DNA of 64,000 bases from Paenibacillus sp. 1011MAR3C5 (GCF_003591485.1 NZ_QZCF01000009.1:124001-188000), one strand, 5' to 3'; shown: positions 9,705-18,800, counted from the first letter of the stretch. A program made the numbers and translations. Notes: generated by a model not told the origin, from the sequence alone.

Positions 9705-9731
9705 AACGTTCACCTCTGTGAGCGTTTTTTT
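9705..9731 (+). terminator. Riboswitch-controlled terminator
   Basis: AACGTTCAC (9705-9713) pairs with GTGAGCGTT (9718-9726) with one G-U pair, followed by seven T. It lies between the L-box aptamer and the permease start, so it is the expression platform. Confidence 0.85.
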
Positions 9732-9831
9732 GTGACCATAAGAAACGTATGTCCGAAAGACAGTGTAACCGTTTCTTCTTATTTCCCACTCCTCAACAAT
9801 GTATCGACATCATGATTAAGGAGTGTTTTAA

Positions 9832-11283
9832 ATGTCATCAAATAATTCGTCTGAGCCACAGCAATTGAAACGTGGGCTCAAGGCTCGTCACCTCACGATG
9901 ATTGCACTTGGAGGCTCCATTGGTACAGGCTTATTCCTTGCTAGTGGCAGTGCAATAGCAGAGGCTGGTCCAGGGGGAGCTCTGCTCGCTTATATAGCGG
10001 TGGGTATTATGGTGTACTTCCTTATGACTAGCTTGGGAGAACTTGCAACCTATATGCCTGAATCGGGATCTTTTAACACATACGCGAGCCGCTTCGTGGA
10101 TCCTTCTTTTGGATTTGCCATGGGATGGAACTTCTGGTTTAACTGGGCAATTACGATTGCCTCTGAGCTTGCAGCAGCAACACTTATTATTAAATATTGG
10201 TTTCCCGATAGTCCTTCTTATCTGTGGAGCTTCCTGTTCCTTGCCATTATTTTCGGTTTGAATTTACTGTCTGTCAAAGGATATGGGGAATCGGAATACT
10301 GGTTTGCATTGATCAAAATTGCCGTTGTCATCATCTTCTTGATTGTTGGGGTGCTGATGATATTTGGTATAATGGGCGGCTCAAAGCCAACAGGCTTCAG
10401 TAATTTCAAACTAGACGGTGGACCGTTCCATGGTGGTTTTCTAGCGTTTCTTGGTATCTTTATGGCAGCGGGTTATTCGTTCCAAGGAACCGAGCTTGTC
10501 GGAATTGCAGCGGGTGAAAGTGAGAACCCACGTGAGAACGTACCGAAGGCCATTAAACAAATCTTCTGGCGTATTTTACTTTTTTATATTTTTACAATCT
10601 TCGTCATTGGCATGTTGATTCCTTATACACATCCGAGCTTGATGCAAGCTGATATTGAGAATATTACAGTTAGTCCGTTCACCCTTGTTTTTGAAAAAGC
10701 GGGAATCGCCTTCGCGGCTGCTATTATGAATGCCGTCATATTGACTTCGGTGCTGTCTGCTGGTAATTCGGGGATGTATGCATCTACACGAGTACTGTGG
10801 GTACTTGCCAAAGAGGGAAAAGCACCTAAGTTTCTAAAGAAATTAAACAAACGCGGTATCCCAATTAATGCGCTGCTTATCACAACTGCAGTTGGCATGC
10901 TTGCGTTCCTAGCTTCCTTCTTCGGTGACGGGACTGTGTATTTATGGCTGCTGAATGCTTCCGGCATGTGCGGATTTATTACATGGCTTGGAATCGCAAT
11001 TAGTCATTACCGCTTCCGTAGGGCATTCATTGCGCAAGGTAGGGACTTAAGTGAACTTCCTTATAAAGCCAAGTGGTTTCCGTTAGGTCCACTCTTTGCC
11101 TTTGCATTATGCATGTTCGTTATTATCGGTCAGAACTTTAAAGCTTTCACTGGAGAAACGATCGATTGGTATGGCGTGCTTGTTTCCTATATCGGAGTTC
11201 CGTTGTTCTTAGGTGTATGGCTAGGCTATAAATTTGTGTACAAGACCAAAGTCATTCCTCTTAAAGATTGTGAAATTGACTAG
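9832..11283 (+). CDS. lysP: Lysine-specific amino acid permease
   Basis: 483 residues, SD AAGGAGTG. APC-family permease with about 12 membrane segments; the N-terminal LKARHLTMIALGGSIGTGLF and GPGGALLAYIAVGIMVYFLM are characteristic of the AAT subfamily (LysP, AroP). The lysine riboswitch directly upstream supports lysine as substrate. Proton-coupled uptake at the cell membrane. Single-gene unit; downstream lies only repeat DNA. Confidence 0.9.
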   Translation: MSSNNSSEPQQLKRGLKARHLTMIALGGSIGTGLFLASGSAIAEAGPGGALLAYIAVGIMVYFLMTSLGELATYMPESGSFNTYASRFVDPSFGFAMGWNFWFNWAITIASELAAATLIIKYWFPDSPSYLWSFLFLAIIFGLNLLSVKGYGESEYWFALIKIAVVIIFLIVGVLMIFGIMGGSKPTGFSNFKLDGGPFHGGFLAFLGIFMAAGYSFQGTELVGIAAGESENPRENVPKAIKQIFWRILLFYIFTIFVIGMLIPYTHPSLMQADIENITVSPFTLVFEKAGIAFAAAIMNAVILTSVLSAGNSGMYASTRVLWVLAKEGKAPKFLKKLNKRGIPINALLITTAVGMLAFLASFFGDGTVYLWLLNASGMCGFITWLGIAISHYRFRRAFIAQGRDLSELPYKAKWFPLGPLFAFALCMFVIIGQNFKAFTGETIDWYGVLVSYIGVPLFLGVWLGYKFVYKTKVIPLKDCEID

Positions 11284-12500
11284 AATGAAAGGGAGTCATA
11301 GGCAGGTACAGGGTAGACAAGTCATGTGGAATGCGGAAACATGAACATTATTTTATGGGGACGAATTGGGGACGAGCTGCGTCCCCAATCGTTATACAGC
11401 ATCCGAATAGATCGGAATGCGATCCTCAGAAACCCAGTCAGAACAAGGCTTCCGCAGTTTTAATCGGACTACATTGGATAGCCATTCCATCGCTGGCAGC
11501 GATGAAGACAGGGTTTCAGTTCGCGCGCAGGGAGTGGAAGGGATACTTCGAAGCATATGCTTCAAACGGACGAGCACGGCGTCTGAACCTACGGCTAAAA
11601 GTCCTCGTCGAGTTTGCTTCGTCAGGCTGTAATCAGGATTCGGTCATCCCATGATGATACAGCGAGGTAGTAGGCTGAGCTGTATCCCCCTTGACTCCAT
11701 AAACGGTGCAAGAGCCTCCACCGTAACGGAACAGAATGACCTTATTTCTATGAGCAAGAGCCAAAATAGTATGTAACGGAACTCAGCGCCGTTATTTGAG
11801 CAATTTGAGGTGAGAAACAAGAAGTTTGCAACAATAACGCTATTGAGTTCCGTTAGAAATTATTTTCGACTTTTACTGTCCACATAACGCCTCTCAGTTC
11901 CGTTAGGCCCCATCTAAGTTTCGCTAGCCCCTTCTAAGTTACGTTAGCCCTATCCAAGTGTCGAAAACTCTCGCCAACATTCAGCTGATAAGTCCGATAT
12001 CTAATATTCCACCTGCAATTATCAATTGATGGAAGCTAAAAGGGGTGATTCCCCAGGGTTCTGTCCGCGCGGACGGGGTGAATGAGTACTTCCTTGAATC
12101 TACTTGACGGAGAAGCACGGCGTCTGAATCTACGACTAAAGGTCCTCGTCGAGTTGGCTTCGTCAGCCTGTAATCAGGATTCGGACATCCCATGATGATA
12201 CAGCGAGGTAGTAGGCCGAGCAGTATCCCCCTTGACTCCATAAATGGTGCAAGAGCCTCTACCGTAACGGAACAGAATGACCTTATTTCCATGAACAAGA
12301 GCCAAATTATAATGTAACGGAACTCAGCGCCGCTATTTGTACCTTTTTGAGGTCAGACATAAGAAATTTGCATCAATAACGCTATTGAGTTCCGTTAGAA
12401 TTTAATTGCGTCCATTTTGAACCACATAACGCTTCTGAGTTCCGTTAGGCCCCATTAAAGTTTCGTTAGCCCCTTCTGAGTTCCGTTAGGCCGGCCTCAT
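11284..12500. repeat. Duplicated intergenic repeat block
   Basis: No intact gene is visible. The block is a direct duplication: 11575-12008 matches 12116-12575, offset 541 bp at the left and 567 bp at the right. Each unit has (a) the dispersed core element (11617-11693; 12157-12235), (b) GTAACGGAAC at 11723 and 12264, (c) an inverted pair TAACGGAACTCAGCGCCG / TATTGAGTTCCGTTAG about 75 bases apart, (d) three to four degenerate ~22-bp units of the form CTTCTAAGTTCCGTTAGCCC, and (e) the 3' end of the 12501-13181 gene on the minus strand. Unit 1 keeps only the last ~20 codons of that gene. Confidence 0.85.
11971..12045 (-). pseudogene. 3' remnant of a second copy of the repeat-associated gene
   Basis: Bases 11971-12008 match 12538-12575, the 3' end of the intact minus-strand gene at 12501-13181, almost base for base. 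Just upstream on the minus strand the frame reads HQLIIAGG, like NHLVVAGG of the intact gene, before the match ends near 12045. Only the tail of the copy survives, at the equivalent position in the first repeat unit. Confidence 0.65.
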
Positions 12501-13181
12501 CTAAGTTCCGCTACCCCCACCCAAGTGTCGCAGACTCTCGCCAACATTCAGCTGATAAGTCCGATATCTAATATTTCCACCAGCAACTACTAAATGATTG
12601 GCATCTACCAGACTACGTAATACACTTCGAGCATACCGATCTGTAACCCGAAGATGCACAGCAAGTTCACTCGGCGTAAAAGGTTTCAGTAGTCTGCGTG
12701 CATATCTAACCGCTTCTGCTTCCATACAATCCAACCGGGCATCCACCTCGAACGACAGAAACTTTCCTATGAACGATAAGATCAGCTGCTTGCAAAATTC
12801 CGGCTCTTCACGAATCGACAAGTACGCAATCGGCAAGAAGACCCAATCATCGAGAGACAATAAGCTTTGTCTGCGGCACAGATCTCTAAACCTTCGTGTG
12901 TCCAAATCTCGGGCATGCGACCGGTAATCTTGAATTTCAATATCTCCTTTCATATTTCCCGGTAAAAAAGCCAAATCGAGAAACCTGTATCCGTTATTGA
13001 AATCACGAACCTCCCATTCGGGATATAAATAATCGAAGCTACCAACGGCTGGATACCAGATGGAACGCAACAATTCCACCGTCCCGTGGCTCAGTCCTTT
13101 TTGCAACAACTCGCGTCTTCGGTGATTCTTTTCCTGCTCGATCTGCTTCTGCATCCACGACTCATACTTATTATTAAATAT
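12501..13181 (-). CDS. Repeat-associated protein: possible DUF559/Vsr-like nuclease core plus winged helix
   Basis: About 226 residues. The middle reads RFLDLAFLPG...KGDIEIQDYRSHARDLDTRRFRDL...DDWVFLPIAY, a D...ExQ...H...R pattern that resembles the DUF559/Vsr restriction-endonuclease fold (inference). The last 70 residues (FTPSELAVHLRVTDRYARSVLRSLV) form a winged helix. The open frame extends to 13235, but those 18 codons lie in the terminator of the MFS gene. An ideal SD (AAGGAGGGG, 13196-13188) is followed after 6 bases by an in-frame ATA at 13181; the first in-frame ATG is 13154 with a poor SD. Its 3' end runs into the repeat block, and a remnant copy sits beside the other repeat unit. 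The name of the family is not known to me; similar multicopy proteins seem to occur in Paenibacillus. Confidence 0.65.
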   Translation of the reverse strand: MFNNKYESWMQKQIEQEKNHRRRELLQKGLSHGTVELLRSIWYPAVGSFDYLYPEWEVRDFNNGYRFLDLAFLPGNMKGDIEIQDYRSHARDLDTRRFRDLCRRQSLLSLDDWVFLPIAYLSIREEPEFCKQLILSFIGKFLSFEVDARLDCMEAEAVRYARRLLKPFTPSELAVHLRVTDRYARSVLRSLVDANHLVVAGGNIRYRTYQLNVGESLRHLGGGSGT

Positions 13182-13210
13182 GTACTGCCCCTCCTTATCA
13201 TGTGAAAAAT

Positions 13211-13248
13211 AAAAAAGCCGCTTCGATACATTCAAGTATCAAAGCGGC
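13211..13248 (-). terminator. Terminator of the MFS gene
   Basis: On the minus strand GCCGCTTTGATAC (13248-13236) pairs with GTATCGAAGCGGC (13229-13217) with one mismatch, and a T-run follows. It ends the leftward MFS transcript 55 bases after the stop and overlaps the open 5' extension of the next gene. Confidence 0.85.
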
Positions 13249-13303
13249 ATGTGCTTCATGTCCGTTGGTTCGAGTATAGCATAACATCCACCGAGGAACT
13301 AAT

Positions 13304-14527
13304 TCAACTATTATGACCTGTATGTTCAATCCGTTCGGTTGTGTTTTTTTCAGTGAGAAAGTAAATCAAAGACAGGAGCGGCAAGATCGTTCCAATAAGA
13401 GTGGTGAGGCTCCAGCCTCCCTGGGTATAAGAGAAGCCTCCCAAAGATGAACCGATGGCTCCGCCTATGAAGAATATTGCCATAAAAAGTCCATTCAGGC
13501 GTCCTCTCGCCTCGCTTCCCAATGAATAAATCGTACGTTGACTAATCACAAGATTCCCCGATACAGCCATATCAAGTGTAATGGCGGATACAAAGAGAAG
13601 AATCAGAGCAAAGGTTGAAGAACCTTGGAACAGATGGATGAGCAAAAAAGACAATACGGCTACAATCATGGCTAGCCCCGTTAACACTTTACTCCAGCCT
13701 TTATCCGCTAATCTTCCGGCTATCGGTGCAGCTACTGCCCCACCTACACCCACTAGCGCAAACCATGCAATACCGATTTGGGACATTCCGAATTGATCCG
13801 CTAAATGTAAAGGAACAACAGTCCAAAATAAACTGAAAGCACCGAACAAACAGGCTTGATACAGAGCGCGCCGTCGCAGAGTGGGAGTTTGTCGCAAAAT
13901 AACGCCTAAAGAAGTAATTAATTTTTTATAAGGCACTGCTGGAAATGGCTTGCGAACCGGAAGTGCAAATGATAGCAGGGCGGTTAATAAAGAAATAACA
14001 ATTGCAGACAAAATAAATATAGCTCTCCAACCCCATAGACTGGTTACGAAGCTTGCCAACGGCCGAGCGAACATAATACCGAGCAAGAGGCCGCTCATAA
14101 CATTCCCGACAACGCGGCCGCGCTGATCTTCAGATGCTAAATAGGCAGCGAATGGCACCAGAATCTGAGCTACTACCGACGCAATGCCAATGAATAAAGA
14201 TGCGATAAAGAACACCGACGCAGTGGGTGCGAATCCGGCCGTTAACAGTGCGCCTGCAGCAATGATAAGCATAATTATCGTGAGACGCCGATTCTCCATG
14301 ACGTCACTTAGCGGTACGATGAATAGCAAACCGGCTACATAACCGATTTGGGTCACTGTAACTATGATTCCCGCCGTTGCAACAGTAAGGCCAGTTGCCA
14401 TGCTGATAGGTCCTATAAGGGGTTGAGCATAATAAAGATTGGCAACGATAAGCCCGCACGCGGCTGCCAACAGAAACATCATCCAACTGGATATCCGGTT
14501 GCTTTGTTTACCTTGTTCACTAGCCAT
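13304..14527 (-). CDS. MFS transporter, drug-efflux type
   Basis: 407 residues with 12 predicted membrane segments and a DHA1-like layout; the segment ANLYYAQPLIGPISMATGLT in helix 1 and IVTVTQIGYVAGLLFIVPLSD in helix 2 are typical of the subfamily of sugar/drug exporters near YwfA and NepI. SD GGAGGA is seen before the ATG at 14527. Divergent from a TetR gene across 164 bases holding three operator-like repeats, so its expression is likely induced by a ligand of that TetR. Substrate unknown. Confidence 0.85.
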   Translation of the reverse strand: MASEQGKQSNRISSWMMFLLAAACGLIVANLYYAQPLIGPISMATGLTVATAGIIVTVTQIGYVAGLLFIVPLSDVMENRRLTIIMLIIAAGALLTAGFAPTASVFFIASLFIGIASVVAQILVPFAAYLASEDQRGRVVGNVMSGLLLGIMFARPLASFVTSLWGWRAIFILSAIVISLLTALLSFALPVRKPFPAVPYKKLITSLGVILRQTPTLRRRALYQACLFGAFSLFWTVVPLHLADQFGMSQIGIAWFALVGVGGAVAAPIAGRLADKGWSKVLTGLAMIVAVLSFLLIHLFQGSSTFALILLFVSAITLDMAVSGNLVISQRTIYSLGSEARGRLNGLFMAIFFIGGAIGSSLGGFSYTQGGWSLTTLIGTILPLLSLIYFLTEKNTTERIEHTGHNS

Positions 14528-14549
14528 AAATATCCTCCTCCAAATAAAT

Positions 14550-14659
14550 ACTGAACGTTTGGTTTTGTAATTATAAATGAAATAATATACTGAACGTATC
14601 GTTTTGTAAATAGGGTTTTTATAAATTGATTTATTTTGTATACTAAACGTATAGTTTAG
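14550..14659. promoter_or_regulatory. Three operator-like repeats between MFS and TetR genes
   Basis: ACTGAACGTTTGGTTTTGT (14550-14568), ACTGAACGTATCGTTTTGT (14589-14607) and CTAAACGTATAGTTTAG (14643-14659). The third is a perfect 6-5-6 palindrome; the others share the left half and a degenerate right half. Placed in the divergent promoter region, they fit binding sites of the adjacent TetR repressor. Confidence 0.75.
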
Positions 14660-14691
14660 GGAAAAGCGGATTTTGACAAAGGGGGGTTCAT

Positions 14692-15261
14692 ATGCAGGGA
14701 AAAAGAGGGCGTCCGCGCAATATGGAAACGCAAAGCGCGATTCTTTCTGCTTCTTATGAATTATTGTTGGAAAGCGGCTTCGGAGCTGTTACGGTAGAGA
14801 AAATCGCAGAGCGTGCCCAGGTAAGTAAAGCCACGATATATAAATGGTGGCCAAACAAAGCTGCAGTGGTAATGGACGGATTTCTATCTGCTGCAGCTGC
14901 AAGATTGCCTGTGCCGGATACAGGTTCGGTGTATCAAGATATTCTGCAGCATGCTACGAATATGGCCATGTTTATGATAAGCCGCGAGGGCTCCATTTTT
15001 CTGCAGATTATAGGAGAGGGGCAAGTTGATTCTGGATTGGCCGAGGCATTTCGGACCCGCTATATTCAGCCTCGCCGGCTGGAGGTTCATCATATTATGA
15101 CTCGTGGGCTTCAGCGTGCAGAGCTGGAGAAGAGCCTCGATATCGGATTATGCACGGATCTCATTTACGGTCCGATTTTCTACCGCTTATTAGTTACGGG
15201 GGATCCAATTGATCAAAACTATGTAGAGCAGTTGGTAACTCAAGTCTTTAAAGGTATTTGA
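14692..15261 (+). CDS. TetR/AcrR family repressor
   Basis: 189 residues, SD AAAGGGGGG. N-terminal helix-turn-helix (AILSASYELLLESGFGAVTVEKIAERAQVS / KATIYKWWPNKAAVV) and an all-helical ligand-binding domain with a TetR C-terminal type (residues about 80-185). Divergent from the MFS efflux gene with three shared operator repeats, so it most likely represses both. No inducer can be deduced. Confidence 0.9.
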   Translation: MQGKRGRPRNMETQSAILSASYELLLESGFGAVTVEKIAERAQVSKATIYKWWPNKAAVVMDGFLSAAAARLPVPDTGSVYQDILQHATNMAMFMISREGSIFLQIIGEGQVDSGLAEAFRTRYIQPRRLEVHHIMTRGLQRAELEKSLDIGLCTDLIYGPIFYRLLVTGDPIDQNYVEQLVTQVFKGI

Positions 15262-15793
15262 ACGCACGAGGAAGCTCCTAAGATGAAGATAGAATGTGGG
15301 GAGTAGAAGCTAGCAATTGAGGTAAAGCGCATCGCTGGCAGTGATGTGGCCAGAGGTTTGATCCCCTAAGGCTCTATATAAAAAAGAAACGTCATCACCT
15401 ATCGTGATAGCGTATTTTGTATGGATAGCCTAGGGGGAGATGAACCCTAGGTTCGCCCGCGCGCTGGAAGTGGATGATTAAGCTTCGTCAGCCTAAAATC
15501 AGGATTCGGACATCCCATGTTGGAACAGCGAGGCAGTTGAATAGTCTCCCCTTGCTCCACACCAGAACAAATGTTAAACACGCCATGTTATGGCGTGTTT
15601 TTTTGTGTTTAGTGGAGCCCGTCAAGGGGGCAAACCCCGAGGGTCAGTCTAATTTCAGTACAATACACTTGTCACGAGCCTCCAGCACTGTGCAGAAAGA
15701 ACGGGACGTTTTATGATGTCTTCATCAATCCCCCTTGCGTGTTACGTTACGTAATAGACTAGACTGAGTTTACATCTAGTTGGGGAGGACGAT
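15262..15793. repeat. Intergenic region with one copy of the dispersed core element
   Basis: No gene visible. The core element lies at 15482-15560 (CTTCGTCAGCCTAAAATCAG, then ATTCGGACATCCCATG and the AACAGCGAGG hairpin arm), preceded by the GGTTCGCCCGCGCG module at 15450 and followed by a terminator at 15576. Another short inverted pair (ATCACCTATCGTGAT, 15395-15409) occurs in the left part. This copy is more diverged than those at 11617 and 12157. Confidence 0.7.
15576..15604 (+). terminator. Terminator within the dispersed element
   Basis: AAACACGCCAT (15576-15586) pairs with ATGGCGTGTTT (15590-15600), loop of 3, followed by a T-run to 15604. Confidence 0.85.
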
Positions 15794-16786
15794 ATGATGA
15801 AGATGAAGAGCATAATGAAAAAGAAAAGATGGTGGCTGTTGATTTTTATCGTGCTTGTTGGGGCAGCCGGTTTTACATTATTTTATGATGACGGATCTCT
15901 CTCTTCTTTCGTGAATCAGGAAGGGAAAGCGGAATTTATCGAAGTATATAACGAGGCGATGTCACATTTGCCTGAGCCTGCGGAAGAAAAACTGATCTCT
16001 ACAACATTCGGTGAAGTCAAGGTTTACAAATTTGAGGGAGAATCCAGGACAGATCTTGCGCCTCTGTTGCTTCTGCCAGGGAAAGCGGCTTCCACGCCAA
16101 TGTGGGAAGCGAATCTGGAAGATTTGATTAAAGATCGTCCCGTATACACCATCGATCTGATTGGAGAACCAGGGATGAGCGTGGAGACGGCAAGAATTGA
16201 ATCTGTGCAGGATCAGGCTGTTTGGCTAAAGGAACTGATCAACTCATTGGACGAACCCCAAATTCATGTGTTAGGGTTGTCTTTTGGAGGATGGAGTGCC
16301 GTGAATCTGGTGGTTCATGAGGAGGTTCCGCAAATTGCATCGCTCATTCTGGTGGATCCGGTTTATGTTTTTGACACCATTCCGTTAAAGATGGTCTTGC
16401 TCTCCATTCCCGCTTCGGTCCCGATCATTCCCAAATCCATAAGAGATCGAATGTTGGGTTACATCTCAGGTGGGGCAGAAGTTGACGAGGATGAGCCCAC
16501 AGCCAAATTGATTGAAACAGGCATGAGAACGTATAAAAGTAAACTTCCGATGCCACAGAAAATCAAAGTGGAGCAGTTGAAAGAAATCGCCATTCCCGTA
16601 CTTGCCATTATAGCGGGAAAGTCGACGATGCATGATCCTAAAAAGGCTACTGCCGTTGCTGAAGAATCGTTGACGCATGAAAACAGTAAAGTAGCCGTTT
16701 TTGACGATGCATCTCATGCGATTAACGGGGAATATCCGGAGGAGCTCGCGGACGCCCTCCGACAATTCATAAAAACTATGGAATAG
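15794..16786 (+). CDS. Membrane-anchored alpha/beta hydrolase
   Basis: 330 residues, SD GGGGAGGA. An N-terminal basic stretch and hydrophobic helix (residues about 13-30) anchor it, placing the hydrolase domain outside. LLLLPGKAAS is the oxyanion strand, VLGLSFGGWSA the nucleophile elbow (Ser near 167), and DDASHAING gives the catalytic His. Substrate unknown. A MerR-type gene follows after 11 bases, probably in the same operon. Confidence 0.82.
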   Translation: MMKMKSIMKKKRWWLLIFIVLVGAAGFTLFYDDGSLSSFVNQEGKAEFIEVYNEAMSHLPEPAEEKLISTTFGEVKVYKFEGESRTDLAPLLLLPGKAASTPMWEANLEDLIKDRPVYTIDLIGEPGMSVETARIESVQDQAVWLKELINSLDEPQIHVLGLSFGGWSAVNLVVHEEVPQIASLILVDPVYVFDTIPLKMVLLSIPASVPIIPKSIRDRMLGYISGGAEVDEDEPTAKLIETGMRTYKSKLPMPQKIKVEQLKEIAIPVLAIIAGKSTMHDPKKATAVAEESLTHENSKVAVFDDASHAINGEYPEELADALRQFIKTME

Positions 16787-16797
16787 GAGCTTACGCC

Positions 16798-17535
16798 ATG
16801 AAAACTTATTCCGTTAAAGAGCTGGCGGGCTTAAGCGGAGTTTCTAGAAGAACCCTTCAATATTATGATAATGAAGGGCTTCTGACCGCTGATAAAAATT
16901 CGAAAGGGCATCGAATGTATCATGAGCATCATCTGAGACGGCTCATGCAAATCAACTTCTATAAGAGCGTGGGATTCTCATTAGAACAAATTCGCAATAA
17001 GATCAAGCAAGAGTCGAACGATACCGGAGAGATGTTAAAAACACAAAGCATTCTTCTCCATCGGCAGCTTGAGGGGATCAAAGCGAAAATACATGGTATA
17101 GAGGTATCCAATAAGCTGAGGTCGGCGGGCTACGAAATTCCCTGGGAGCTTCTCGCTTATTTAATGAACACGCTTGAGACTGATCAAATTGACCACTGGA
17201 GCGACTATGATTTCCCGGAAGAGGATTTTAATATTTTTCAGGATGTATTCAGAACGAAAGAAGAAATGCTTGATTTCTATAATGAATTTAGACGAATCGT
17301 GTTGTACGCTGCGGCCTATCATGCTTCGCAAGTCCCCGTGGAATCAGAGTTGGCCAAGGAACTTGGGCAGGAGTGGAATGCGATGGTAAGCCGTGTAGCG
17401 TCGAAGGATCCTCGGGTGATGGGCGCCTTTATGAGAGTGGACAACAATCGCAATAAATGGAGCGAAGGGGAGAGGAATTTGATTGACGAGGGAGAGCCTT
17501 ATTTGGCTAAGATTGTCGACATATACTCGTCGTGA
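16798..17535 (+). CDS. MerR family transcriptional regulator
   Basis: 245 residues, SD AGGAG. N-terminal winged helix YSVKELAGLSGVSRRTLQYY, followed by the GLL...R.Y wing and a coiled-coil helix (residues about 75-110). The ~130-residue C-terminal region resembles the antibiotic-recognition TipAS-like domain in size and helical content but its motifs are not certain. Probably co-transcribed with the upstream hydrolase. Confidence 0.85.
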   Translation: MKTYSVKELAGLSGVSRRTLQYYDNEGLLTADKNSKGHRMYHEHHLRRLMQINFYKSVGFSLEQIRNKIKQESNDTGEMLKTQSILLHRQLEGIKAKIHGIEVSNKLRSAGYEIPWELLAYLMNTLETDQIDHWSDYDFPEEDFNIFQDVFRTKEEMLDFYNEFRRIVLYAAAYHASQVPVESELAKELGQEWNAMVSRVASKDPRVMGAFMRVDNNRNKWSEGERNLIDEGEPYLAKIVDIYSS

Positions 17536-17596
17536 ACAGGCAAATCGTTGTCCTCTATTTTATACTTAATCTATACACGCAGGAAGGATTTCAGCA

Positions 17597-18721
17597 ATGA
17601 CAAAGGTTATTGTAATTGGCGCAGGAATTTTAGGGGCTTCAACGGCATATCAGCTAAGTAAGTTGGGTGCTGATGTCATCATTATAGATCGTAAAGATGC
17701 AGGACAAGCAACTGATGCTGCAGCAGGGATTATTTGTCCGTGGTTGTCACAACGCCGAAATAAAGCATGGTATCGTCTTGCGAAAGCGGGAGCAAGCTTC
17801 TATCCATCACTTATTCAGGAGTTGGAGGATGCGGGCAATGTAGGGACTGGCTATGCAAAAGTTGGAGCGATATGTATTCATAATGATTTGAAAAAACTGC
17901 TCGCGATCAAAGAAAGAGCGGAACTTCGCAGAGAGGACGCACCTGAAATAGGCGAACTTACGCTGCTGACGGATTGCGAAGCGAAAGAGAAGTTTCCATT
18001 ATTGTCGGAAGGTTATCATGCTCTTCATGTATCGGGTGCAGCAAGAGTGGATGGACGCCAATTGCGTGAAGCGTTATTAAGAACTGCACAGCTTAATGGA
18101 GCACGAATGATAGAGGGAAATGCTATTCTGGAGCATGATCATCATGAAATTAGTTGTGTTAGAGTAGGACAACAGACATTCTGGGCTGATGAGGTGATCG
18201 TGTGCGCAGGTGCCTGGTCCAATACACTGCTTCATCCGCTAGGGATAATGGTCAATGTGCGTTATCAAAAGGCGCAGATTATGCACTTGCATTTTACCGG
18301 GCAAGACGATACTGAGCAATGGCCTGTTGTCATACCGCCAACAGATCAGTACTTACTTGCATTTGCTGATCAAAATATTGTGATAGGCGCTACTCATGAA
18401 AATGATGTTGTAGGATACGATACTTCTGTAACCGCAGGCGGAATGCAAGAATTATTAAATAAAGGTCTACAAACAGCTGCCGGTCTTGCGGCTTGCAGCC
18501 TAAATGAGATAAGAGTAGGGTTCCGTCCATTTACTGCGGATTTTCTTCCAGTGCTAGGGAGAGTACCTGGATGGAATAAACTTATTGTTGCTAATGGGCT
18601 CGGTTCATCTGGATTAACGATGGGACCCTTTCTGGGAGAGCAGCTAGCCAAGTTAGCGATGAATCAGCAGATAGATATTCCGCTTGAAGACTATGCGGTA
18701 GAGAAAGCCATGAGCGAGTAA
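17597..18721 (+). CDS. FAD-dependent amino acid oxidoreductase (DAO family)
   Basis: 374 residues, SD AGGAAGGA. N-terminal dinucleotide-binding motif VIVIGAGILGASTAYQLSKL and a second FAD contact IICPWLSQRR; C-terminal GLGSSGLTMGPFLG is the closing FAD-binding motif of the D-amino acid oxidase/dehydrogenase group. Similar in length and layout to DadA and glycine oxidase ThiO. The exact amine substrate cannot be read. Stands alone between a MerR gene and an IS-end-like sequence. Confidence 0.85.
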   Translation: MTKVIVIGAGILGASTAYQLSKLGADVIIIDRKDAGQATDAAAGIICPWLSQRRNKAWYRLAKAGASFYPSLIQELEDAGNVGTGYAKVGAICIHNDLKKLLAIKERAELRREDAPEIGELTLLTDCEAKEKFPLLSEGYHALHVSGAARVDGRQLREALLRTAQLNGARMIEGNAILEHDHHEISCVRVGQQTFWADEVIVCAGAWSNTLLHPLGIMVNVRYQKAQIMHLHFTGQDDTEQWPVVIPPTDQYLLAFADQNIVIGATHENDVVGYDTSVTAGGMQELLNKGLQTAAGLAACSLNEIRVGFRPFTADFLPVLGRVPGWNKLIVANGLGSSGLTMGPFLGEQLAKLAMNQQIDIPLEDYAVEKAMSE

Positions 18722-18750
18722 GAACAATGTAAGGCTTGTACAAAAAAAAG

Positions 18751-18800
18751 AAGTGGCTTTCCCAAAAGTCATCATGACTGGGGAGCCCCTTTCCTCATAA
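18751..18800 (+). repeat. IS1182-end-like sequence, possibly acting as terminator
   Basis: GGCTTTCCCAAAAGTCATC (18755-18773) differs by one base from 22312-22330, the left end of the IS1182-type remnant, in the same orientation. It also folds (AGTCATCATGACT; GGCTTTCCC with GGGGAGCC), so it could end the oxidoreductase transcript. With the copy at 22312 it brackets the two-component/ABC module. Confidence 0.6.

Noticed and set aside
11981-12298. Minus-strand frame with MGCPNPDYRLTK in the repeat block, and similar frames at 23371-23643 and 29995-30216
   Set aside because: The shared peptide is only the reverse reading of the dispersed core element. The copy at 11617 has a stop in this frame, and no SD is present, so coding is unlikely.
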